This document shows positions 34,958-43,376 of a stretch of 64,000 bases of DNA, piece by piece. The stretch spans positions 1-64,000 of the forward strand of contig JAPOVT010000013.1 of assembly GCA_026708015.1 (NCBI GenBank), read 5' to 3'. Origin of the DNA: a bacterium. Lineage in GTDB: Bacteria; Actinomycetota; Acidimicrobiia; Acidimicrobiales; Bin134. The first letter of the stretch is position 1, and the number at the start of each line of letters is the position of its first letter. A model generated the notes under the pieces. It ran no database searches. It saw only the letters and a list, made by a program, of their open reading frames with translations, and had not been told where the DNA came from. Position numbers and translations under genes: made by a program.

Positions 34958-37627
34958 ATGGACCCAAAGCGCCTGCGTCCCTTCCACATAGTCCTCGGCC
35001 TCGGGCTGGGCTTCGCCGCCTTCACCATTGCTTCAGGCATCGCCTCGGCCATTACCGAGTTCAAGAACCCGGCCGAAATCACCCGTCACCCCTGGGAAAA
35101 CATCCCCAGCGGGTGGAAGGCCGCCTTCTACACCATCATCCCCATTTTCTTGGTGTGGGCTTCTTGGGAGTTCGCCAAGCGGGTGAAGAACTGGGAGCGG
35201 GGCGGCCCTGACAACCGGCGCACCACTCTTTCCAACGCCAAGACCCGCCTCGAAGACCTCCGACGGGGCATGTACATGCGTACCTTGCTGCGGGAGCCCG
35301 GCGCTGGCGTCATGCACACCATGATCTACGTGGGGTTCATCATCTTGTTGGGCGTCACCACCACCCTGGAGATCGACGAGCAACTACCCGACGGGGCCAA
35401 GTTCCTCCACGGCCGGGTGTACCAGGTGTACTCCGCAGTGGGCGACATTGCGGGGGCCATCTTCCTGGTGGGGGTGATGTGGGCCATCGTGCGCCGCTAC
35501 GGCCCCCGACGACTGCGCCCCTACCGCATCCGCATCAAGTCGCGGCCCGAGCACGCGGTGATCTTGGGCACGTTCTTCGCCATCGGAGTCACCGGATTCG
35601 GCGCTGAAGTGTTCCGCATCGCCGACCACGGAGTGCCCGACTTCGAGAAGTGGTCGGTGCTCGGCTATCAGGTTGCTACCCAAATGCGGGGACTGGAGGG
35701 GCTCGACCACTGGCACCAGTTCTGGTGGGCGGGACACGTGATCGCTTTCGTGGCCTTCTTGGTGCTGCTGCCCATCACCATGCTGCGTCACATGTTCACC
35801 TCCCCGCTGAACATGTACCTGCGGGACAAAGACCGGCCCAAGGGGGCCATGAAGCCCATGCCCAACCTGATGGAGACTGACTTGGAGTCGTTCGGGGCAG
35901 CCACCGTGGAGGACTTCACCTGGAAGCAGCTGCTGGACACCGACGCCTGCACCATGTGCGGTCGGTGTACATCGGTGTGCCCCGCCCACGCCACCGGCAA
36001 GCCGCTCGACCCCCGGGAGATCGTGCTCAAGACCGGCGAGGTCATGGCCGCCACCGGCGAGCCGGCCACCACCCCGCCGCTGGGCACCGTGCCGGAGATC
36101 AAGGTTGAGGCCAACTCGCTGTTCGAGCGGATCACCGGCGAGGAGATCTGGGCGTGTACGTCCTGCAAGGCGTGCGACGAGATCTGCCCGGTGAACATCG
36201 AGATCCTCGACAAGATCCTCGACATGCGCCGATACCTGTCGCTGATGGAGTCGGACTTCCCCAGCGAGCTGGGCCAGGCCTATCGGTCGATGGAGAACTC
36301 GGGTAACCCGTGGGGCATGTCCCAGGGGGACCGCGGCGCCTGGGCTACCGATTTTGAAGGCATCGCCGTGCTCGACGGGGGCGACCCGCTGGAGTCGGAA
36401 TACCTCTACTGGGTGGGCTGCGCCGGCTCGTTCGACGACAAGAACCGCAAGGTCACCCAGGCGGTGGCCAAGCTGCTCCAGCGGGCCGGGATCAGCTTCT
36501 CCATCCTGGGGCCGGCTGAAAACTGCACCGGCGACCCGGCCCGGCGCTCGGGCAACGAGTACATCTTCCAGATGCTGGCCATGCAGAACATCGAGACCCT
36601 CAATGAGATGGGGGTCAAGAAGATCGTCACCCAGTGCCCCCACTGTTTCAACACCCTGGCCAACGAGTACCCCCAGCTTGGCGGGCACTACGAGGTGGTT
36701 CACCACACCCAGTTCCTGGAGGCGCTGATCGACGACGGCCGCCTGGACATGACCGGCGCCCGCCTCGACGAGCGGGTGGTGTATCACGACTCCTGCTACC
36801 TGGGCCGCCACAACGACGTGTACCTGGCCCCTCGCCGGGTGGTGGGATCGCTGGGCGGGGTCGAGGTGGTGGAGGCCGAGCGCAACGGCACCAAGGGAAT
36901 GTGCTGCGGCGCCGGTGGGGCCCGAATGTGGATGGAGGAGACCATCGGCAAGCAGGTGAATGTGGAGCGCTCCCAGGAGCTGCTAGCCACCGGGGCCGAC
37001 CGGATCGCCACCGCCTGCCCGTTCTGCTACATCATGATCGACGACGGCATCAAGGCCGAGGGCGCCGACGACGACGTGGTGGTGGGCGACATCTCCATGC
37101 ACCTGCTGGAGGCCCTAGAGAACCGCGACGCCGCAGTGGAGGAAGCCCGCCAGTCCGAGCTGCTCACCATCCGCTCTCCAGCCCCTGCGGCCGGGGCAGT
37201 TGCGGTGGCCGAGCCCCAGGCCGCCGCGGATGTTGAGACCGAGCCTGAAGCAGCTCCCGAAGCCGCGATGGCGACTCCCCCAGTAGAAGCCGAGGCGGAA
37301 GTCGAGGAAGCGCCGGCTCCGGAGACCGAGGCTGAACCAGAGCCCGAACCGCAACCAGAGCCGCAACCCGAAGCGCCTGCCCCCGCGGCCAAGCCCTCGG
37401 CGCCAACCCAGCGACCAGACGACTTCACCCGGATCATGGGAACCGACCCCGCCCTGGCCCGGGCGCTGCCCGAACACGGCATCGTCACCTACGAAGACCT
37501 GGCCGCCCTCGACGACGCCGGCGTACAGGCGCTAGAAGCAGCTTTGGAGATCCCCGGTCGCATCAGCAAGTGGAAATGGCCCACCCAGGCCGCCGCCCTC
37601 ATCGCCGAGCGCGACGAATCCGACTGA
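34958..37627 (+). CDS. Membrane heterodisulfide-reductase-like Fe-S oxidoreductase
   Basis: Protein of 889 aa from ATG 34958, which has GGAG five bases upstream; an ATG at 34931 is less likely. The N-terminal 290 residues carry five to six membrane helices with histidines suited to b-heme (NarI-like). Two 4Fe-4S motifs follow (CTMCGRCTSVCP, CTSCKACDEICP), then two CCG domains (YWVGCAGS...CPHCFNTL and YHDSCYLGRH...CCGAGGARMW...CPFCYIM). A long Ala/Glu/Pro linker ends in a small helical-hairpin domain. It resembles the actinobacterial ETF/FadE-associated Fe-S reductase that passes electrons from acyl-CoA oxidation to menaquinone. Confidence 0.85.
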   Translation: MDPKRLRPFHIVLGLGLGFAAFTIASGIASAITEFKNPAEITRHPWENIPSGWKAAFYTIIPIFLVWASWEFAKRVKNWERGGPDNRRTTLSNAKTRLEDLRRGMYMRTLLREPGAGVMHTMIYVGFIILLGVTTTLEIDEQLPDGAKFLHGRVYQVYSAVGDIAGAIFLVGVMWAIVRRYGPRRLRPYRIRIKSRPEHAVILGTFFAIGVTGFGAEVFRIADHGVPDFEKWSVLGYQVATQMRGLEGLDHWHQFWWAGHVIAFVAFLVLLPITMLRHMFTSPLNMYLRDKDRPKGAMKPMPNLMETDLESFGAATVEDFTWKQLLDTDACTMCGRCTSVCPAHATGKPLDPREIVLKTGEVMAATGEPATTPPLGTVPEIKVEANSLFERITGEEIWACTSCKACDEICPVNIEILDKILDMRRYLSLMESDFPSELGQAYRSMENSGNPWGMSQGDRGAWATDFEGIAVLDGGDPLESEYLYWVGCAGSFDDKNRKVTQAVAKLLQRAGISFSILGPAENCTGDPARRSGNEYIFQMLAMQNIETLNEMGVKKIVTQCPHCFNTLANEYPQLGGHYEVVHHTQFLEALIDDGRLDMTGARLDERVVYHDSCYLGRHNDVYLAPRRVVGSLGGVEVVEAERNGTKGMCCGAGGARMWMEETIGKQVNVERSQELLATGADRIATACPFCYIMIDDGIKAEGADDDVVVGDISMHLLEALENRDAAVEEARQSELLTIRSPAPAAGAVAVAEPQAAADVETEPEAAPEAAMATPPVEAEAEVEEAPAPETEAEPEPEPQPEPQPEAPAPAAKPSAPTQRPDDFTRIMGTDPALARALPEHGIVTYEDLAALDDAGVQALEAALEIPGRISKWKWPTQAAALIAERDESD

Positions 37628-37649
37628 TCAGCGCCAGCCCATTCTCCGA

Positions 37650-37844
37650 ATGGAGCTGTCAATCGAGCATCATGACGCGCTCACCGAGGGGCCAAAAGTC
37701 CAGGTAACCGAGCTAGCTCCGGGCGTCAGCTTCACGGTCAACGATGTCCAGGTGTCCACCGCAGCCACCACACTGGCGCCGGAGGCTCACCCAATAGCGG
37801 AGCTACCTGCCGGAGCTAACAACCTCTATGGGCGGAACATCTAG
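37650..37844 (+). pseudogene. Fragment of an MBL-fold hydrolase gene
   Basis: A 64-codon frame whose middle matches the internal part of the intact MBL-fold gene at 58472-59314: IEHHDALTEGPKVQVTEL against IEHHDVLTRGPNVEVTEV, and VNDVQVSTAAT identical in both. The HxHxDH metal site and everything downstream are missing. It is a relic of a second copy, not a functional protein. Confidence 0.7.
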
Positions 37845-37876
37845 CCGCCTGACCATTTCGGTCACACCGCTGGTTG

Positions 37877-38052
37877 CTACTTGGCCTCGTGTTGCTTCAG
37901 AAAGCTGATCCAAGCATCAACAGGGATGCCAGCCAAGGGCTCTCCTAGTATTTCTTAGACCCATTCATCCATTTGGTCCGAGGGTCATTCGGGTCAAGCT
38001 GAGGAGGCTCTGGGGCAGGCACCTCCCCTTGTTGCACCGACTGGTTGTTCAT
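37877..38052 (-). pseudogene. Small frameshifted ORF behind the DNA methyltransferase
   Basis: Starting at ATG 38052, 17 bases after the methyltransferase stop, a 35-codon frame reads MNNQSVQQGEVPAPEPPQ...DPRTKWMNGSKKY and stops at 37945. In the next frame, from an AAGAAATA run onward, EILGEPLAGIPVDAWISFL continues to a stop at 37877. Joining the two by one base shift yields a coherent protein of about 58 residues. Either a broken small gene or two unrelated frames; no family recognised. Confidence 0.3.
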
Positions 38053-38068
38053 CGAGCTTGGAGCGTAG

Positions 38069-39091
38069 TCAGGATTCAGCAGATCTGATACGCTCAATGG
38101 CCAAGTCGGCAAAGTGGTCTACTGTCTCCGCCGCGTAGCCGCGTCGCCCAGCCTTGACGGCAGCCACCACCGCGCTGCACAGTCCCCCAAAGGGCTCCCA
38201 AACAGCGTCGCCGGGCTCGGTAGCAGCTTTGATGATTCGGTGCATGAACTCCAGTGGCTTCTGATTGAGGTGGACAGCGGCGTTGCGGCCTGGCTTGTAC
38301 ACCCGCGGCGCCGAGCGAACCCCGTTGCCCTTGTAGCGCTCCTGCCCGTTCAACGGCGGTGCTGACCACACGTTTGTGAGGCCATGCGTGTGATTCCACT
38401 GGTCTCGCATCCTGGCCCACTCCCCTGCCGTGATCGGAGTGACACCGTCTAGGGAGTAGTAGGGGGCACCAGCCGCAATGCCATGCTCATTGGCGTAGCA
38501 CACTAGGCGCTCCATCATTTCGGGTGGCGGGAAATACCAGAGCCAGTCTTGGGTGAGGTATTTGCGTGTGGCGGCATTCGCCACTCCACATGCCTCGTTT
38601 GCTCGATAAAGGGGTAAACCAGCTCGCTGCCACTCATACCGCAGCCATTGCCGAGCCGTCATCACGCCATCTGGCGTCGGGAATTCCAAACGGCGTCGAT
38701 AGAACACGCAAACCTCGGTTACCACCGGAAAGCGACGGATGGTGTCCCCGTTGACGTTGCCTGCGATGTGTCCAATCCCCTTGTCCCACACGATCGTTTG
38801 GACATAATCCCAGCCGAATTCGGCCAAGAGCGGATGAACTGTGGCCCAACCGATCTCGGTATTCCAAAACCACAGCGTCGACGACGGCAGTGAGTGCTTA
38901 GACCACGCCTCAACATGGGGTGCGTACCATTCGGCCAGATCTTCTGGCGTGCGCGGATCGCCGGGGAACCCACCAACCCCGTAGGCACCATCAGAGACAA
39001 TGGCCGAGGGGGATGGCCAAACAGGATAGGCGTCGAGCGCGTCTCCCATATGGACCGACCAGGCTCGTCGGTCGTCATTGACAGCAGACAC
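38069..39091 (-). CDS. Orphan DNA methyltransferase with unusual catalytic motif
   Basis: Amino-methyltransferase of 340 aa from the GTG at 39091, which has a GGAGGAGG ribosome site. Motif IV near residue 28 is SDGAYGVGGFPGDP rather than (D/S)PPY. The C-terminal part has HLNQKPLEFMHRIIKAATEPGDAVWEPFGGLCSAVVAAVKAGRRGYAAE, which is motif X plus the SAM-binding motif I (F-G-G) in beta-class order. WDKGIGHIAGNVNGDTIRRFPVVTEVCVFYRR lies between. It probably methylates adenine N6 or cytosine N4; the recognition site is unknown. No restriction endonuclease was found beside it; the flanks are gene relics. Confidence 0.75.
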   Translation of the reverse strand: MSAVNDDRRAWSVHMGDALDAYPVWPSPSAIVSDGAYGVGGFPGDPRTPEDLAEWYAPHVEAWSKHSLPSSTLWFWNTEIGWATVHPLLAEFGWDYVQTIVWDKGIGHIAGNVNGDTIRRFPVVTEVCVFYRRRLEFPTPDGVMTARQWLRYEWQRAGLPLYRANEACGVANAATRKYLTQDWLWYFPPPEMMERLVCYANEHGIAAGAPYYSLDGVTPITAGEWARMRDQWNHTHGLTNVWSAPPLNGQERYKGNGVRSAPRVYKPGRNAAVHLNQKPLEFMHRIIKAATEPGDAVWEPFGGLCSAVVAAVKAGRRGYAAETVDHFADLAIERIRSAES

Positions 39092-39346
39092 AATTCCTCC
39101 TCCGCAGGCACCAAATGGGAGCCTGCGATTGGCCTCCCTTGGAAATGATCCCATGCCGCACCTCGCGCGTTGGTGGATGCTTGGGCGGCATGGTATGGAG
39201 CCGCGACTGGCGACGACATTACTGGGATTCGGTGACAGATTCGCCCATCATCCGGTTGCGCCAATCTTCGCTCATGCCGCCGACTCGGACTGGCTCCCCG
39301 GCGTAGCAGCGGGACTTTAGGTGTGAGAGGGCCGTACCGGACCTGC

Positions 39347-39650
39347 TCAGGCGGCTGTTCGATGGCGGTGGTGATGGTGTTGGTGGGGAGGTTGAGCCGG
39401 GGCTGCCCGGCTGGGCCGATGGAACTGATCGAGTCGGTATCGCCCGGCTTCGGGGTCATGTCGAATGGTGTGGCCGTGTTTGTGAACTTTGGTGTGGCAC
39501 TTGGGGCACAACAGCACCAGGTTGGTGATGTCGGTGGGTCCGTTGTGTTCCCAGGGCAAGATGTGGTGGGCATCGCAAGCCTGTGGGCGGATGCCGCAGC
39601 CTATGCAGCCTCGGTCTCTGCGGTATAGGTGCGGCGATGTCTTCGCAGCG
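39347..39650 (-). pseudogene. HNH nuclease C-terminal relic
   Basis: Frame with GCIGCGIRPQACDAHHILPWEHNGPTDITNLVLLCPKCHTKVHKHGH, the HNH/zinc module found at the end of DUF222-type HNH endonucleases that are abundant in Actinobacteria. The upstream DUF222 body is absent: within about 15 codons the frame runs into the DUF2855 relic. No start codon suits it. It is a 3' remnant only. Confidence 0.65.
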
Positions 39651-39661
39651 TGTCTTGCGAT

Positions 39662-39760
39662 ATGGAGACCACAAAGCCCACCGAGGGATCGGACCGGGAC
39701 CCTCGACGAAGGCGAGGTTGCGGGCCGACGAACTCAGTCCCATTGCCGGGATTCGCCCCA
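39662..39760 (-). pseudogene. Collapsed relic of a DUF2855 gene
   Basis: Three short blocks match, in the same order, separated parts of the intact DUF2855 gene at 44046-45125. 39662-39696 matches 44069-44103 (30 of 35 bases; SDPSVGFVVS against SDPSMGFVAS). 39700-39730 matches 44500-44530 (29 of 31; SARNLAFVEG against SARNRAFVEG). 39737-39760 matches 44914-44937 (21 of 24; GRIPAMGL in both). Two internal deletions of roughly 400 bases each have collapsed a gene of about 1080 bases into under 100. Confidence 0.7.
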
Positions 39761-39784
39761 AGGCGACTCGGCGGCTGGGACTCC

Positions 39785-42508
39785 CTACCCGGTGTTTCTG
39801 AGGCCGGCGGCTATGCCGTTTACGGTGAGCAGCAGGGCTCGCTGAATGCGTCGGGCGTCTTCGGGGGAATCGACCCCGGCCCGTGATCGGGCCAAGAGCT
39901 CTACCTGCAAGACGCTGATGGGATCCAGATAGGCGTCGCGCACTGCCAGAGTCCGCTTAAGCACAGGAAGATCGCTGAGCAGATCGCCGCCGGTCAGCTT
40001 GGCGATGTGAGCCACCGCGAGGTCGTGCTCATCAGCGATGGCAGCGAAGAAGTGGTGGAGTTCGGGGGCGACAAGGCGGTTGACGTAGTGGCGGGCAATA
40101 GCGAGATCGGTCTTCACCAGGGTCATCTCGACGTTGGAGACAAACGTGCGGAAGAATTGCCAGTCCTCGTACATTTCCTGGATCTGCTCTGCGTAGCCGG
40201 CTTGCTGGGCCGTCTCCAAAGCGGTGCCCACTCCGAACCAGCCGGGGATGATCTGGCGCGACTGGGTCCAGCCGAACACCCAGGGGATGGCCCGGAGGCG
40301 CTCGATGCCCTCAGCCGAGCCGGAGCGGCGGGCCGGTCGCGAGCCGATGTTCATGGCCGCCAGTTCTTCCACCGGTGTGGAGGTCTGGAAATACTCCGCG
40401 AACCCAGGGGTATCGAGCAGGCTGCGATAGGCCTCATAGGCCCGGGCCGACATCAGGTCCATGACGTCGTTCCAGGCATCGACGCCGCCATGGCCGTGAC
40501 GGGGACGCCGGTGGGCGAGCGTGGCCTCCAGCACGGCTGAAAGAGCCAGGTCGAGGTTGCGCTGGGCCAAGCCAGGCAGGCCGTACTTGTCGGCGATCAC
40601 CTCGCCCTGCTCGGTGATCTTCATCGCCCCAGCCACCACCCCGGCCGGTTGCGACAAGATGGCGGCATTCGTTGGGCCGCCGCCTCGCCCTACCGTGCCC
40701 CCCCGACCGTGGAACACCACGACCTGGATGCCGGTCTCCGCCGAGACTTCGGCGATCTCACGCAGCGCCTTGTGGATCTCCCACTGCGAGGTGGTTATGC
40801 CGCCGTCTTTGTTGGAGTCGGAATATCCGACCATCACCTCTTGCCTGGCGCCCCTGAGTTGAACCAGCCGACGGTAGGCAGGAATGGCGAATAGCTCCCG
40901 GAGCATGGGCCCGACTCCTCGGAGATCATCGATGGTCTCAAACAGCGGGACGAAGCCCATTCGGGCGACGCCTCCGGGTATGTCCACCAGGCCGACCTCC
41001 CGGGCCAGGACCGCAGGGGCCAGCACATCGTCCACGCCCTGGGTCATGGAGACGATATAGCTCTCGATCACCCCGTCGCCGTGGCGGTCGAGAGCTCGGC
41101 GCAGGGCAGCGAACAGAGCCAGCGAGCCCTGGGCACTCGACCCCGCGGGAGGGGCCAGGGGGCGGCGGCTTTCCAGTTCTGCGGCCAACAGGGCGGTGCG
41201 GTCGGGGCGCTTCAGGGAGCGGTATTCGGTTCCCAATTCGGCGAATAGCTCGTCCAGGGCCTCGTGATGGGCCGCGGCGCTCTCGCGGATGTCGAGGGTG
41301 GCGAGGTGGAACCCGACCATGGCCAGGATTCGCCAGACGCGGGCCAAGCGGCCGCTTGCCATCAGCGATCCCCCGTTGACCTCGAGCGATCGGGCCATGG
41401 CGGCCAAGTCGGCCTCCATGTCGGAGGGCGACCAATAGGCCCTCGGGCCGGGAGGCTGAGCTGCGGCTTCCAAGAGGCGCTGGTGAATCACCGAACAGCG
41501 CTGCCGGTAGGGCTCGCCCGCGCTCAACTTGCTGAAACGGGATACCACGTCGGGAAAGTCGTGGCAGTCGGCTTCGATTTGGGCCTGCAATTCAGGGGTA
41601 ATGGCGGTGACGGCGGTGCTCACCGACAGTTCCGACGACAACTCCTCGACCTCGGCCACCAGCAGGCGCAGCGCCCGTCCCCGCTGAAAGTTCAGCACCT
41701 CCAGCGTTGTCTCGGGGGTGACATTGGGGTTGCCATCGCGATCGCCGCCCACCCACGACCCGAAGCGGACCGGCACCTGGGGCCCGTCCAGCGACCCACC
41801 GATGTTTCGCAGCACGGCATCGACGTCGTCGAACAGCTCGGGCACCCCGTCAGCCGCGATCTCAGTGAGGAAGTAGAGGATGGAGCGGGCCTCGTCAACG
41901 GGATCGGGCCGCTCTCGGCGCAGCTCATCGGTTTGCCAGATGGCGTCGATGAGCTCGTCGATGCGGCGGTCGATCCGGTTCCGATCGGCCGGGCCGCTGC
42001 CGGCCTCGCTGCGACGTTCAATGAGCACGGCGATCTCGTTGAGCTTGTCGAGTATCGACCGGCGGGAGGCCTCGGTGGGATGAGCGGTGAACACCGGGCG
42101 GAGATCGGCACCTCGGGTGGCGGCCACGATCTCAGCCGGGTCGATGCCAAGATCCCGGAGCTTGGCCACCGTGTCAGCGAAGCGGAGGCTGCCGGCAAGA
42201 CCACCGGCGTTGAGATCCTCGATGCGGTGGACCTGCTCGGCGGTGTTGGCCAGGTGAAAGTAGACCGTGAATGCCCTAACCAGGCGGATGGCCTCCACCA
42301 CATCTACATCGTCGAGCACCTCGGACAAGGCTGCGCCGGATTCCTCGTCGCGCCGCAGGCCCCGGGCCATGGTCCGCACCTGCTCCACACGCTCGAGCAA
42401 CTCAGGACCGTGCTGGCGTACCAAGGCATCGCCAAGTTGGTTGCCCAGCCGCCTGATGTCGTTGCGAAGCGCCGAGTCGATTTCGTCCAAATGGTCCGCT
42501 GAAGCCAT
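39785..42508 (-). CDS. ppc: Phosphoenolpyruvate carboxylase
   Basis: PEPC of 907 aa, normal bacterial length. It carboxylates PEP to oxaloacetate and refills the TCA cycle. Motifs: VFTAHPTEASRRS (catalytic His), GSWVGGDRDGNPNVTPETTLEV, MVGYSDSNKDGGITTSQWEIHKAL, VVFHGRGGTVGRGGGPTNAAI (catalytic His/Arg loop) and the C-terminal GLRNTG, the usual xNTG end. It appears monocistronic, with 34 bases to the upstream pseudogene on the same strand. Confidence 0.95.
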   Translation of the reverse strand: MASADHLDEIDSALRNDIRRLGNQLGDALVRQHGPELLERVEQVRTMARGLRRDEESGAALSEVLDDVDVVEAIRLVRAFTVYFHLANTAEQVHRIEDLNAGGLAGSLRFADTVAKLRDLGIDPAEIVAATRGADLRPVFTAHPTEASRRSILDKLNEIAVLIERRSEAGSGPADRNRIDRRIDELIDAIWQTDELRRERPDPVDEARSILYFLTEIAADGVPELFDDVDAVLRNIGGSLDGPQVPVRFGSWVGGDRDGNPNVTPETTLEVLNFQRGRALRLLVAEVEELSSELSVSTAVTAITPELQAQIEADCHDFPDVVSRFSKLSAGEPYRQRCSVIHQRLLEAAAQPPGPRAYWSPSDMEADLAAMARSLEVNGGSLMASGRLARVWRILAMVGFHLATLDIRESAAAHHEALDELFAELGTEYRSLKRPDRTALLAAELESRRPLAPPAGSSAQGSLALFAALRRALDRHGDGVIESYIVSMTQGVDDVLAPAVLAREVGLVDIPGGVARMGFVPLFETIDDLRGVGPMLRELFAIPAYRRLVQLRGARQEVMVGYSDSNKDGGITTSQWEIHKALREIAEVSAETGIQVVVFHGRGGTVGRGGGPTNAAILSQPAGVVAGAMKITEQGEVIADKYGLPGLAQRNLDLALSAVLEATLAHRRPRHGHGGVDAWNDVMDLMSARAYEAYRSLLDTPGFAEYFQTSTPVEELAAMNIGSRPARRSGSAEGIERLRAIPWVFGWTQSRQIIPGWFGVGTALETAQQAGYAEQIQEMYEDWQFFRTFVSNVEMTLVKTDLAIARHYVNRLVAPELHHFFAAIADEHDLAVAHIAKLTGGDLLSDLPVLKRTLAVRDAYLDPISVLQVELLARSRAGVDSPEDARRIQRALLLTVNGIAAGLRNTG

Positions 42509-42541
42509 GACTCTGAGACCTTTATTCTACGCGGAAAGGGG

Positions 42542-43218
42542 TCAGGAGCCTCCGGCGGTGAACACCAATGCCTCAGGGTCGAAGAACCCGACCATGGCGG
42601 GTGCATCAGAGACGTCGAATTTGCCGGCACCGAGCGAGCTGGCCACCAATCCGGTTACCTCAATGGGGCCAAAGCCCTCCGCGGCGGCGGCAAATGACTC
42701 GGTGGTCAGCTCGGGGCCTGCCGCACGGGCCACCGCGGCAAAGATATCGATGACCTGACACGCCAAGAGGGTGGGAACCAGGTTGTCCGGGCCGTCATCG
42801 GCCTGATCGATGTTGACAACCTCACCTGAGGCAGACTCGAAGCGGTCGAGGCAGTCGGCGACTCCGGCGATATTTTCGGGGTACAGCGAGGCTGGATCGA
42901 CATCGCGCACGAGGACCACGGCGAGTTCGAGTGGAGCAAGGCTGTAGCCAAAGGAATCCCGCATCAGCGACGGCACCACGTGGGTGTTCTCCGGCAAGAG
43001 CATGGGCAAGTCGATGCCCCGGCGCTCATACGCCCCGACAAAGTCCAGGCCTGATTCGGGCGAGCTTCCCAGAACCGCCTCTGCGCCGCTGGCCAGATCG
43101 GAGTTGAATCCGGCTCTGTCGGAGCCGCGCCGGATTCACCTTCGGATGATCCAGAGCACCCCATCGCAAACAGGGCGGCAACCAAGAGAACAGCACATCG
43201 GCGGGCCAGCTTTGACAT
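42542..43218 (-). pseudogene. Substrate-binding lipoprotein with internal deletion
   Basis: ATG 43218 begins MSKLARRCAVLLVAALFAMGC, a lipoprotein signal peptide with Cys20, then SSEGESGAAPTEPDST. After about 43110 the sensible sequence continues in another frame: DLASGAEAVLGSSPESGLDFVGAYERRGIDLPMLLPENTH, followed by a C-terminal lobe to GGS at 42542. This resembles the second half of a periplasmic-binding (LivK-like ABC) protein. Most of the first lobe, probably more than 150 residues, is missing at the frame change. A non-functional deletion derivative; no transporter genes are adjacent. Confidence 0.65.
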
Positions 43219-43312
43219 GGTGTTCGACCTCCAAGGCGATCGGGATGGATCACCAGATATACGGCCGTGGCCGCATTTGGTGCGGATGATGAGCAGCCGA
43301 TGTGAGTATAGT

Positions 43313-43333
43313 TTTGCCAGTATTGATGTCAAT
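43313..43333 (+). promoter_or_regulatory. Dyad site A upstream of 43377
   Basis: TTTGC-N11-TCAAT with CAGT following the first arm, the weakest of four related sites. It lies 25 bases (start to start) upstream of site B, so the pair could bind two dimers. It also holds the palindrome TATTGA-TG-TCAATA (43321-43334). Confidence 0.5.
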
Positions 43334-43337
43334 ACCT

Positions 43338-43358
43338 TATGCCAGTGTTAAGCGCAAT
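43338..43358 (+). promoter_or_regulatory. Dyad site B upstream of 43377
   Basis: TATGC-N11-GCAAT beginning TGCCAGTGTTAAG. Shares TGCCAGT, spacing and the GCAA arm with sites at 45154 and 57776. The ATGCCA element could double as a -35 box; it lies 38 bases before the start codon of the 43377 gene. Confidence 0.6.
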
Positions 43359-43376
43359 TAATTTGGAGGATCGGCG

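Noticed and set aside
35384-36811. 475-codon minus-strand ORF
   Set aside because: Antisense to the Fe-S reductase, whose CxxC motifs prove the plus strand is coding.
39219-39275. 18-codon minus-strand ORF (MSEDWRNRMMGESVTESQ) upstream of the methyltransferase
   Set aside because: Too short, no good ribosome site and no recognised match; could be the start of a lost gene but cannot be supported.
39323-39628. Plus-strand 101-codon ORF
   Set aside because: Antisense of the HNH relic, whose CxxC-H-N-H pattern fixes the minus strand.
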